From contig JARFIW010000999.1 of the NCBI GenBank assembly GCA_036346225.1, positions 851,001-915,000 of the forward strand: DNA of 64,000 nucleotides, read 5' to 3'. How positions within the stretch are numbered: position 1 is the stretch's first letter; every line of letters begins with the position of its first letter. The position numbers were made by a program, and so were the translations under genes. The DNA comes from Platerodrilus igneus (lineage: Eukaryota; Arthropoda; Insecta; Coleoptera; Lycidae). The notes beneath the pieces were generated by a model. That model was not told where the DNA came from. It worked only from the letters and a program-made list of their open reading frames with translations, and did no database searches. Below are positions 35,492-46,088 of the stretch, in pieces.

Positions 35492-36312
35492 AGCAAAATT
35501 AACAGGTCGGGGTAGGAAAGCCAAAATCCGGGAATGGGCAGGATCCAAAAAAAAACAAACAAAACGAAAAGAAAAAATTTGCTTCAAACTAAAAGAACAT
35601 TCGTTACGGAAACAACAAAACACAGAAAAAAGAAACCCCCAAAATAACAACAAGACCGACCACAACCGATTCCGAATAGAAAAGAAAACAAAAACAGACA
35701 TCAAACAAAATCTGGCTCGAATGCCAATAATAGAAAGAGAAAAAGAAAAAAAAGAAGGAAGGGAAGACGGGTAATAAGCAATCAAGGAGGACTAAGGTGG
35801 ACTGCATCAACACTGTGGCGTCGTCAAGGGACGGGGGTTTCTTAAAAGAAACAGTAAAGTTATCAATCTCAAGAAAAGGGTTAGTTTTTTGCAGAGACTG
35901 AAAAAAGAAAAACGAGAAGGAAAACTTGCAGTAGCAACCACAACAGGACACAAAGGTCAAGCCTCAACTATGCAAGGGAACGACAATAGAGCGCTGGTAA
36001 AAGAAATGGTGTACTACAAACTGTGGTAACAGGAGTCGTTTCAAACGAAAAATCAAGAAAAGAATTGCTACAAAGGCCGAAAAGTTGACAAAGTCGCAGT
36101 TTCAAGAAAAAAGGAGAAAAGTCTACGAAGCATACCACAGGAGTGGATGGACGAAAAACCATCAGTACGGGATTGACAGCAGCGAAGACCAGCCCAAACA
36201 AAATGGGACTAGGATGTTCAGAGAAGAAAGGGGGACAGAATTACGGGACATGTGACTGAGAGCAGAATCCCAGAGTAAAGCAAAATCAGCATAAAAAATT
36301 AGGACAGGAGGA

Positions 36313-37155
36313 TTAATGACAAGATTTGCGACGTTTGTGATGCCAGAAGGAAATCAGACAAACGTCGGGGACATTAGGATCATCAAGATGGACGGGTTTT
36401 AGATCTTTGACGTGCCAGATACCTAATGATTTGCCGGAAGGATTAGTGAGGTCATAGGCCCAAGGAGAAACAAATTTATGAATGTAGAAAGGACTAAGGA
36501 ATTTAGGGGCAAGTTGGCGTTGAAAGGACATGAAGCGTCGGAGAGAACAAAATTACGGCGCCAAACAGGATCTCCTACTTGGAAGGAAAAAGGACGACAA
36601 CGAACATTATATCGGTTGTGGGTATTACGGTACGCAGCAGAAAGTTTTCTAAGAACATGGGAACGGATGTTTGAAATGTTCGGGATCGGATGAAGGATGC
36701 TCAAGATCGGGGATATACATGTCGTTTATTTCGGACAGTTGTCCGAAATAATCGCTGGAGAGGATATGCTCACGTCCAAACAGGGCAAAGAAAGGAGAAC
36801 AACTGATGATCTTGTGTTTGGAGATACGGATGGCACAGGCAAGCTGAGATAGGTGGACATTTCAGTGACGGTGGCTATCATGAATATAGGAAGCGATTAT
36901 GGTCTTAATGGTTCCGTTAACACGTTCAGCAGGATTAGTTTGGAGAGGGTAACGGGCGGTATAGAGGATTTTGGAATGATAACGGGTACACATGAAGGTG
37001 AATTGGCAACTATGGAATTGTGAGCCGTTATCGGTGATCAAGTATTGGGGAACGCCGAAGAGTAGGAAGACTTGTTCTTCAAGGATCTTGATAACGGATG
37101 GTACAGTGGCTTTGCAGAGAGTGAAGAAAAGAGGAAATTTGATGAAGTAGTCAGC
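36313..37155 (-). pseudogene. Gypsy-type integrase (core and C-terminal domains)
   Basis: The minus strand reads ADYFIKFPLFFTLCKATVP (around the first catalytic Asp region), FGVPQYLITDNGSQF (second Asp), NPAERVNGTIKT (catalytic Glu), then a core end, KLSAAYRNTHNRYNVRCRPF, FQVGDPVWRRNFVLSDASCP and a C-terminal GIWHVKDLKPVH. These are the landmarks of Gypsy/Metaviridae integrases. A stop near 36870 and a frameshift near 36500 break it. All of gag, protease, RT and RNase H is missing: the first integrase residue kept is joined to a copy of tRNA-Lys at 37151. Confidence 0.85.
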
Positions 37156-37220
37156 TCAGTCGGTAGAACCTGAGACTCTTAATCTCAGGGTCGTGGGTTC
37201 GAGGCCCACGTTGGGCACCA
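37150..37220 (+). tRNA. tRNA-Lys(CTT)-like copy with 3' ACCA, fused to a Gypsy integrase (not a working gene)
   Basis: The + strand has the D arm (GCTCAGTCGGTAGAAC), the anticodon arm TGAGACTCTTAATCTCA with anticodon CTT, the T arm GTGGGTTCGAGGCCCAC and GTTGGGC followed by ACCA. This is tRNA-Lys(CUU) from about position 8 to its CCA end. The 5' acceptor strand is absent and replaced by integrase sequence. Seen from the minus strand, TGGTGCCCAACGTGGG is the primer binding site of the Gypsy element and the complement simply continues through the whole tRNA. A CCA end is not encoded in eukaryotic tRNA genes. Confidence 0.75.
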
Positions 37221-39430
37221 AAATTTATGTTACGGTAAACCGTGCAGGTCAGGGAAAACAAAAAAAAACAATTAAAGACTCGCACGAAATTATGTAGCCA
37301 AAGGAACAGATGCTGGGCTATCGTCAATTGGAGATTGGGCGTGGGAAAGTAATCGAAAACAAAACCCAAGAAGAAAAAATCGAGCCATCTCTCCGAAATA
37401 AAAATTAGTTGATTAGTACAAAGACAGAACATTAGTCTGTCAAAGAAAATTAAGAATACATATATATATATCGATATAAATAATAAAGAAAACACCTTTC
37501 TGGTATAAGTAATTGCTTTTCTATATTATAATTTCAAAATATGGTTACAAATGGCATAAAGAGTAAACTAAATAGTGTTCGTATGTAGCACACAACCACT
37601 TAACCGTATACTTAACACATACAACAAACATATTACTTTATAGTAAATGAGAACCTAGATGAATGATTGTAAATCAGTATTAATAATTAAATATCCTACA
37701 CTTTTAGATAGTATAAGTCACGTGATAAGAAACACACGATCTCGGGCCGGTATCGGACAACATACATTTTAGTTATTTAAAACCTGCGTAGTTAAATTAT
37801 ATCAGGCTGAAGGCTAGATGATGAAACGTATCAACACTGCTGGGATGTTCCTAACACTAATCAGTATTAGTAATGTTGGTTAGTAACAATATACAGCGTG
37901 ACAGCTGTAGAAAGTTTAGGAAGTCACGGGATTAGTAAAGTGAGATTTTCAAAACTCTCGGTTTCTTTCACGAGGACTAAATGGCCAGTAGCAAGACACA
38001 GCAACCAAAAGTTATAGCTAAGCGGAACCGGAGAAATCGGCGTCACCAAATTTGTTTCTTAGTCAGCAGTCCTGGTTGCAAACCCAGTGTACGAGAAGTG
38101 AGTCATCTCACGTAGCGTCGAGGAGCAAGAATGTAAGCGGAAAACCAACCAACTAATCTAGAAAATTTATCCTAAAACTAGCTAAAAGCAGATTTTAAAT
38201 TAGTGCTACCTCCAACCGTTAACGAACACCTACCCGATACACACAAGAGAAAGTAATTTAAAGGGAGGATGCATGTACCAGCTTGTATAATTTTTTGTAC
38301 AATCCCCCACGGTAATTGTACACAGGACAGAATCAGTACTCCAACGCAAACGGTTGGTATTAGAAAACAGAATGAATAATTCATAAATAAAATCCAATGC
38401 AATGAGTGTTGATAGCAGATCTGTGCAACAAATGTTCAACGAAAGTACTCGCGAAACTCGTATCAAATTGATAGTATAATCCAGTATGAATAGGGACCGC
38501 TTAGAATAAATGATTTAAATGCATCTAACTACAACTAGGAGACCGAAGATTAATGTTCAAACACTCGGCTCTCCAAAACAGGATATGAACTAAGGCAATG
38601 ATTCTATTTGGAATATAGACGAAATAGTACTTAATGGCTTGTTATAGTTCACGTCTGTTCTAGTCTAAGGTATACTGTTAAAGTCCCGCGCGTAATTCAT
38701 GAGCCACTACGGCAGTTGGCAACATAATAAACGCGTTCATAATATTGTGCAACAAGGTATTACGTCATTCTTGCAGCTCAAATTTGTATCACCTACAAAG
38801 AAAAAGATAAAATGTACTCACCTAAAATGTGGAGCTCTTCACAACATTGCAGCTATTCTGGCGGCAGGATCTCGGCGTTAATTGGGCGTGGGTCGGCCTT
38901 CGCCCTTGTTGAACCCAAATTAAATTGTCTTCCCTTTTCTTTTGTTGTAGCGATACGATAGGAATAAGGTAGGGAGTGATAAAAGGTACGATACAGGAAA
39001 CCTACATTATCTGAAAGAGAAGACAAGATAAAAAGACGACACAGATCAACCTCACTGTTCGACGTCTCGTTCACTAGTCCCTGTCGTGACGGAAAATGCG
39101 CACTTCCTTCCACACTCCACGTCTGCGCATTCTCTGGCACCGACGCAACTGTCTGAAGTGACGGAACTGCACGCACAAGTCTATTTTTTGAAATATTGGC
39201 GCGATTTCAGTCACATATTTAAAACTAAAATCAGAAATGTTTACATAGCCGATTTTCGGCATGTAACAGGCTTATCTTAGTCAAGTAAATTTTAAAAGCA
39301 AAACTGGAACGTAACAAGAGGTGGATGAGACTGAAATAGAAGAGGCATTATCTCGGACACTATCACGCTATAAAACAAAATTGTGTGGCAGAAGAAGTAA
39401 AGTAAGATGATTTTGTTATGATAATGATAA
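37221..39430. other. Probable Gypsy LTR (left part) and unassigned intron sequence
   Basis: By position, the LTR preceding the primer binding site on the minus strand starts at 37221. Its other end could not be fixed; CTTAACAC at 37611 is one candidate. From about 38 to 39.4 kb I see no gene; several short ORFs are not supported by any pattern. Confidence 0.35.
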
Positions 39431-39439
39431 ACATTTTTG

Positions 39440-40245
39440 GGCAACTGTAGCAGTTGTGCCTCAAGTGACGAAAGTGCAAACTCTTCAGATAACTCGCAGC
39501 AGTGGCATCAAGCAATGCAGGAAGGAATGCAATCGCACCGTGAAAACAAAACTTGGATTTTGATAGAACGATCAGAGTGAAAACATGCTCAAGTGGGGGC
39601 GTAGTTGGTATACGTGTGACTACTACGCCCAAGGTTCCGGGTTCGAATCTTGACACGGACAACTTGAAAAATGTTAGGCAAGCATTTTTCACAAAAATAC
39701 GCCCTCGTCGGTTGAGAAGTAAAATGGAGGTCCCGTGTGTTAGTGTTGTCACGCACGTTAAAGATCCCTACCTTGCTTGGAACAGCAAGGATTCGGCAAA
39801 ATTCAAAATTTTTCAGGTAAAAAAAACTCGCTTCCTGGCCAATGTAGTACCTTTGGGTGGAGCATTGAAAAACCACATGTAGGGTCTGATGATACTGAAC
39901 GCTTTAAAGCCCGATTAGTAATAAATGGATGTGCTCAAAAGGATGAAGTGGAATCATTTTGTCCTGTGGTAAGGTATGAAACCATAAGAACAATCTTGAG
40001 CATATCAACAGCTTGTGATCTGAGTTTGCATCAATTTGATATAAAAACTGCATTCTTATATGGTAGTCCAGATGAAGAAATCTACATGAAGCAATCAAAA
40101 GGTTTTAAAGATGGAACAAATAGTGTGTAAACTAAACAAGAGCTTTTATGGTCTAAAAGAATATCCATGTTGCCAGAATAAATGCTTTATGGTTTTTTGG
40201 CTAAATATGGACTTCGGGAAGGCAAACATGATCAATGTCTTTTTC
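39440..40245 (+). pseudogene. Copia-type reverse transcriptase fragment, interrupted by a SINE
   Basis: Before the SINE, WHQAMQEGMQSHRENKTWIL near 39505-39560 is the usual Copia RT entry. After it, RFKARLVINGCAQK near 39900, FCPVVRYETIRTILSIS, LSLHQFDIKTAFLYG (first catalytic Asp) and EEIYMKQSKGF follow to 40130, and after a frameshift CKLNKSFYGLKE near 40128-40160. These are Copia/Pseudoviridae blocks. The YVDD box and RNase H are missing, so only about 200 codons remain. No LTRs recognised. Confidence 0.8.
39592..39881 (+). mobile_element. tRNA-derived SINE, copy 2 (inside Copia RT)
   Basis: The head GGGGGCGTAGTTGGTATACG has an A box and GGTTCCGGGTTCGAATCTT a B box. The body shares GTCACGCACGTTAAAGATCC and the CTTGC..GCAAG stem with copies 1 and 3, and the end is ACATGTA. 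No target duplication was found for this copy, and its head differs from that of copy 1. Confidence 0.8.
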
Positions 40246-40508
40246 TTAAAAATAACTTTTTTATCTTAACAGGCACAAAGTTTTCGTTAGACAATTTTTT
40301 GTGTATTTGTTCATGTTGAATTCAAATCTGAAATCAGGATTTTTAAATTCCGCTGTAATCCATACATATTCGTTAAGATTCAGAAGTCAAAATATTAGAA
40401 TTCGAAAATATGTGCGAACAACTGAACAAACGGACAGAAAAATTTCAGTAACGAGTTAAAATTTATTGAATACTAGAAGCGGTTTGTAGTCCCTACGGGA
40501 CTACTTTG

Positions 40509-40808
40509 AGCGCCCTCACACTCTCTGCGTCCTCACACTCTCTGCGTCCTCACACTCTCTGCGTCCTCACACTCTCTGCGTCCTCATACTCTCTGCGACC
40601 TCACACTTTCTGCGCCCTCACACTCTCTGCGCCCTTACACTCTCCGCGCCCTTACACTCTCTGCGCCCTGACACTCTCTGCGCCCTGACACTCTCTGCGC
40701 CCTTACTACTCTCTGCACCCTAACACTCACTGCGCCCTTACACTCTCTGCGCCCTTACACTCTCTGCGCCCTTACACTCTCTGCGCCCTTACACTCTCTG
40801 CGCCCTTC
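40509..40808. repeat. 17-bp minisatellite, about 18 units
   Basis: Unit CCTCACACTCTCTGCGT drifting to CCTTACACTCTCTGCGC, head to tail. The + ORF with repeated leucine/serine is a by-product. Confidence 0.9.
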
Positions 40809-40974
40809 TCTCTCAAGTTTAGAGCATATCTCGGCAATTAAGATTTAATGTTATTGACAATGGTTTTGAAAAGTCGTTAATAAAGACATTTAAATTTTGG
40901 TTTCACCAAGTTTCTATGTTTGTTGTGTTTATAGAAGAATCTTTGGAGAAGCGCAAATAGTATTCGAAAAAGCT

Positions 40975-41150
40975 TAGGAAATGGCCACAAAAGCCTTGGA
41001 AATGGCCACAAAAGCCTAGAAAATTGCCACAAAAGCTTAGAAAATCGCCACAAAAGCTTAGAAAATCGCCACAAAAATCTAGAAAAATGGCCACAAAAGT
41101 CCCGAAAAATTGCCACAAAAGCCTAGAAACTTGCCACAAAAGCCTGGCAA
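40975..41150. repeat. 21-bp minisatellite, about 8 units
   Basis: Unit AAATGGCCACAAAAGCCTAG with small length changes. Confidence 0.85.
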
Positions 41151-41199
41151 ACTTTGTGAAAATAACTTCTGGGAGCCGATTGGACCAAGATCACTCCGT

Positions 41200-41875
41200 T
41201 TAAAATGGACTTTGTCGAAATAACTCCTAGGAGGCGATCGAATCAAGATCAAGATCAAGATCACTTCGCCCGAGTAGACTTTGCCGAAATCACTTCGAAG
41301 TGTCGTTCGGATCAAGACAACTTCGCCCAAGTAGACTTTGTCGAAATCACTTCGAAGTGCCTATCGGAGCAAGACCACTTCGCCAAAGTAGACTTTGCCG
41401 AAATCACTTCGAAGTGTCGATCGGATCAAGACCACTTAGCCCAAGTAGACGTTGCCTAAATCACTCCGAAGTGTCGATCGGATCAATACCACTTCGCCTA
41501 AGTAGACTTTGTCAAAATCACTTCAAAGTGTCGATTGGATTAAAACCACTTCGCCCAAGTAGACTTTGTCAAAATCAATTCGGAAAATTGATCGGAGCAA
41601 GACCACTTTGCTGTAGTAGACTTTGTCGAAATCACTTCGGAGAATCAATCGATCAAGATCACTTCGACCAAGTAGACTTTTTTGAAATCACTTCGAAGTG
41701 TGGACCGGATCAAGACTACTTCGTCCAAGTAGATTTTTAAAATCACTTAGAATTGATCGAGCAAGACCACTTTGCCCAAGTAGACTTTGTCAAAATCACT
41801 CCGGAGAATCAATCGGATGAAGACCACTTTGCTCAAGTAGGGTTTGTCAAAATTACTTTGGAGAATCGATCGGAT
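41200..41875. repeat. 57-bp tandem repeat, about 11-12 units
   Basis: Unit contains AAGACCACTTCGCCCAAGTA, GACTTTGTCGAAATCACTTC and GAAGTGTCGATCGGATC. 57 is divisible by three, so frames stay open as a 19-residue repeat; this is not evidence of a gene. Confidence 0.9.
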
Positions 41876-42420
41876 TTAGAACGATTTAGAACGATTTTGA
41901 ACGATTTAGAACGATTTAGAACGGTTTAGAACGATTTAGAACGATTTAGAACGATGTAGAACGATTAAGAACGACTGAGAAGGTTCTAGAACGATTAAGA
42001 GCAATTTAGAAGGTTGTAGAAGATTGTAGAAGGTTGTAGTAGGTTTCAGAAGGCTGTAGAAGGTTGTAGAAGGTTGTGGAAGGTCGCAGAAGGTTGCAGA
42101 AGGTTGCAGAAGGTTGTAGAAGATTGTAGAAGGTTGCAGAAGGTTGCAGAAGGTTGTAGAAGGTTGTAGAAGGTTGTAGAAGGTTGTAGAAGGTTGCAGA
42201 AGGTTGCAGAAGGTTGCAGAAGGTTGTAGAAGGTTGCAGAAGGTTGTAGAAGGTTGTAGAAGGTTGCAGAAGGTTGTAGAAGGTTGTAGTAGGTTGTAGT
42301 AGGTTGTAGAAGGTTGCCAAAGGGTGCAAAAGGGTGAAAAAGGTTGTAGAAGGTTTTAGAAGGTTGTAGAACGATTCAGAAGGTGCTGAAACAATTTCGA
42401 ACGACTTAGAAGGTTTTAGA
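41876..42420. repeat. Decamer satellite, blocks GAACGATTTA and GAAGGTTGTA
   Basis: Ten-base units: about ten of AACGATTTAG type, then about thirty of AAGGTTGTAG / AAGGTTGCAG type. Minus-strand reading frames are open because 30 bp contains three units and no stop in any frame. Confidence 0.9.
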
Positions 42421-43030
42421 ACGATGCAGTACGATGCAGTACGATGCAGAACGAATCAGAACAAATGAGAATGTAGTAGAACAATTTTGAACGATACAGA
42501 ACGATTCGGAACGATACGGAAGGATACGGAACGATACGAAACGATTCGGAACGATACGGAACGGTATGAAAAGTTTTGGAACGTTTTGGAACGATATGGA
42601 ACGAAATGGAGCGATATGGAACAAGATATGGAACGACTTTGAACGTTCCGGAACGATGCGGAACGACGTATGACGATGCATAACGTTGCATAACGATGCA
42701 TGCGATGCATAACGATACGGAACGATGCATAACGACGTATGACGATGCATAACGTTGCATAACGATGCATAACGATGCATAGCGATGCATAACGTTGCAT
42801 AACGATGCATAACGATGTATAACGAAGCATAACGAAGCATAACGATGCATAACGAAGCATAACGATGCATAACGATGCATAACAATATAGAGCAATGCAG
42901 AAAGAACAGAACAAATGAGAATGCAGTAGAAGAAATGAGAATGTAGTAGAAGAAATGAGAATGTAGAAGAAATGAGAATGTAGCAGAACAAATGGGAATG
43001 CAGTAGAACAAATGAGAATGGAGTAGAACA
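42421..43030. repeat. Decamer satellite, blocks GAACGATACG, AACGATGCAT and related
   Basis: Continues the ten-base rhythm with new variants: GAACGATACG (to about 42655), AACGATGCAT (to about 42890), then AATGAGAATGTAGTAGAAC longer units to 43030. Three overlapping long minus frames here are repeat artefacts. Confidence 0.9.
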
Positions 43031-43595
43031 ATTTCGAAGGATTATTGAATTTCCACTAAATAACGCCGGTTGGTAGTTGTCGTTTCGTTGAAGAGTAGTT
43101 AATTTTGAAATAGGGCAATTGGAATAATTAGAACAACAATTTTTTTATCCAAAATTAATAAACAATACGTGAGATTGTTTGCAGCAATAGTTCTAAAAAG
43201 CAGAAAGCAATATACGTGCTTAAGTAGAAGTTGAAACGAAAACAATTCCCGGAATAGTATGTTAGAGTAAGTTTAAAATTCTTCCCAATCTTTTTGAGTT
43301 CGTACAGTAAAGAAGCAAATGTGTTAAGCTCTTCCATTCGTAGAGGTTTTGTTAGTGGATAATTAAAGAAGTATATGTATTTGTATTTGTGACTATAAAT
43401 GTTGAAGTTGAATACGCGTACGGATTCTTGCGAATTGGCTTTTATGTTTGTTTTTTGATGTATTACAAAGTGAAAGTTATAGAGGATATGTATTCTTTGA
43501 AAGGGGACATTTAAATAGAGATAATTTTCTTCCAGCTTTCTAGATACAGCAAATAGTGTATGTTAAATATTTGAATAGATGTGAATCTACTATTG

Positions 43596-43692
43596 GAATA
43601 TGTTTTGTGTATGTAATATGTTCTGTGTATGTAATATGTTATGTGTAGGTAATATGTTCTGTGTATGTAATATGTTCTGCGTATGTAATATG
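43596..43692. repeat. 18-bp repeat GTATGTAATATGTTCTGT, five units
   Basis: Five head-to-tail units, one base differences. Confidence 0.85.
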
Positions 43693-46088
43693 TATAAGTG
43701 ATGAACTGCAATTTATGATGTTTAATTTGTATTCACGATAAAACTCGGTTAAATAAATAACGATAAAGCGGCGTTAACGTTATGGACTATGTAATTTTTC
43801 TTAAAGTGGGTATCATTTAATGAGATATTAAATTAATCCAGCTTTTTATATATAGTAAATGTTGTATGTTAAATAAGGAAAAGATTGAAAACTACACATT
43901 GAATCTAGTATGTATGTGTGTGTTAGATGAATCTGTTGTTGCGTATCCCAAACAATTGTACCAATCTTAATGAAAGTTTTATGAAAACAGCACAGTAGGA
44001 GCTTGCAAAGTGTTAAGAATTCAGGTTGTAGGATACGGTTAGTGTTTAATGATGTATATTAGAAATGTTTTAAAGGCGTAAGAGTAACTTAGAAAATTAA
44101 TTGGATGATACATCTTTCTCGCACCAACGGTAACCGACATGTTGTTGCTGCCGGTGAACGCGCTTCGTGTTTTTTGTTTCAATTGTTCGCACGTTATGTA
44201 ATGCATAAGCTATTTTTGTTCCAATAACTTTGACAATTCCAGGAAAGTCAGTTTTTTTTTAGACAGTTTTAGAGTAAGTGTAAGTTAGATTTTATAAATT
44301 ATAGATATTATAGACCGTTGCAAAGCGTATGAGAAATGATCTGATTCTTTTTATGCATACTAATAAATAAAATAAATGCAGATGGTTGTTTATAAAGTTG
44401 ACGAAAAAAATTAAAAAAAGTAAATGGAACTGGGAATTGAACCATTAAACTTACGCTTGGTAGCCAGATATCATAGCATCGCGCTATCGAGGTGTCAGTA
44501 TTTGTAAATTGGTTAGTAGTATACTTTCAATTACTTTTAATTATCCTGAATTACTTTCAATTTAGCGGACCAAACACGAAATATACCGAATTCTGACCAA
44601 ATCACGGTCTATTGAAAATGCTCGGCTATCATCGTGAAGAAACGCCAAAATGAAAAATTTATTATTTTTGAAATAAATAGCCAGCGTATGTGAAAAAGCG
44701 ACGTTTTCCTATAATTGAAATCAAGTAACGGTACTTCTAAATCATATTGGTTGAATTGTAATGGAAAATTCCAGAAATTTGAAAGGAAGTATGTTACCAT
44801 AGATTTTGAAGGTACACGCTCGTACTTTTCCGTTGGTGATCGTTACCTGATTTTGACGTTTGTCGAATAAATTATACAATTTTAATAAGTGTTTTAAGAA
44901 AAACTGCAGTGGTAGCCGCAAATGGTGAATTATTCAGTTTTAGAATACGAATAGCGTTGTTTGGCATATATTAGAAATTTTTAACGCCCGAATACGAATT
45001 TTACAAACCAACTCGATCTTTCTTCTCTCTCGCACTAACGTCAACGGAACAGTTCCCGACCTCGTCGCACGACTGGTTCGGTTTTTAGATCGGAATTTTT
45101 TGAGGGATCCAAGCTTTTTTAACACGTTAACGAATACGTCGCTTCAAATTAATCTTTTCCCGGAAAATCCTTATTTCTCCGCAAGTTATCGGTTTTCCGC
45201 CATAAAAACCGGCCTATCCTAAGCACTCAAAAATTCTCCACCTAACCACCACCCGTCCGCGCCCCCAACTCCGAAACCCTCGGACGCAAATCCCAAAAAG
45301 CGATCGATTCGCGCCTCTCAACTTTAACACAAAGACGGGCATACAAAACATAGTTATTAGATATACATGCTGTTATTAATTTAAGATATAGCAAGACTTT
45401 TTTGCCCAACAACTTTTTTCTCTAAAATGCATAATAAAATAGTTTCCCCTTTGTTACGTATTATTATGACCACGTTGTATAATTTTTTATTAACAAAAAA
45501 AAGACTTTATTACTTTTATTTTTGTTTTTTTCATTCAACAATCTCCCCTCACTTTTACGATTAGATAAAACTGTAAACTATTACTGAAATAATCATTAAA
45601 ATGATTTTATAGCGTATACTTGATACATTCCCTTTACAAATAAGAATAGAGGGGGTAAACAAAAATGGACCAAAAAATTAACCCGCAAGATCCGTATTAT
45701 TAATCTGACCTTTTTTTAACTCAAATCCATTGGTGGAATTCAGTCCTCACATTTTGCATACTCACCTCTAGTGCCTGATCTATTATAAGTCGGATTATAT
45801 ATCAGAGCCATGTTGTGGACTGTATTCATAAAGATTTACTCATCTTTTGCTAATAAAATAACCATTTATCAATTATACTGTGCACCATTTCTAGTTTGAT
45901 CCATTGCATTTATATTAACTTCAACACCTTCATCTATAATTGCACTAATGAATTTGTATCAAACTTTGGTGAAAACCAGCTTTAATAATCTCTATTTGGT
46001 AGTAAGTACCTTTTATACTGGGGTTGTCATTACTAATTCAAAGTTATTGTTTTACAATGAATTACTACAGTTTTTTGTTCTTTTTTAG
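43693..46088. other. Intron stretch before exon 7, no gene; tRNA-like piece inside
   Basis: Apart from the tRNA-like piece at 44.43 kb nothing coding is recognised. 45240-45310 is relatively GC-rich (CCACCCGTCCGCGCCCCC). Confidence 0.4.
44425..44495 (-). tRNA. tRNA-like sequence, probable pseudogene or SINE head
   Basis: On the minus strand CTCGATAGCGCGATGC resembles a D arm/A box and GGTTCAATTCCCAGTTCC a T arm/B box with the expected spacing, but arms pair poorly and the anticodon cannot be set with confidence. Confidence 0.35.

Noticed and set aside
35408..35960. Minus-strand ORFs of 118-125 codons rich in Phe and Ser
   Set aside because: Low-complexity translation of A/G-rich sequence, no recognisable domain; overlapping in two frames.
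36478..36693. + strand ORF of 71 codons
   Set aside because: Antisense shadow of the Gypsy integrase.
37150..37220. Functional tRNA-Lys gene
   Set aside because: The 5' acceptor strand is missing and CCA is present in the DNA; it is fused to integrase.
38178..39280. Several overlapping 60-107 codon ORFs
   Set aside because: Overlap in several frames of unassigned intron sequence; none shows domain-like composition or splice-consistent context.
39363..39882. ORFs on both strands around 39.6 kb
   Set aside because: They are translations of the SINE; the same happens in copies 1 and 3.
40509..40808. CRISPR-like array
   Set aside because: The units are contiguous 17-bp minisatellite copies without unique spacers, in a eukaryotic intron.
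41205..41740. ORFs with 19-residue repeats
   Set aside because: Caused by the 57-bp tandem repeat, divisible by three; no start context or conserved domain.
42406..43031. Three long overlapping minus-strand ORFs of 191-201 codons
   Set aside because: They lie in a 10-bp satellite without stops in any frame; protein sequence is pure repeat.
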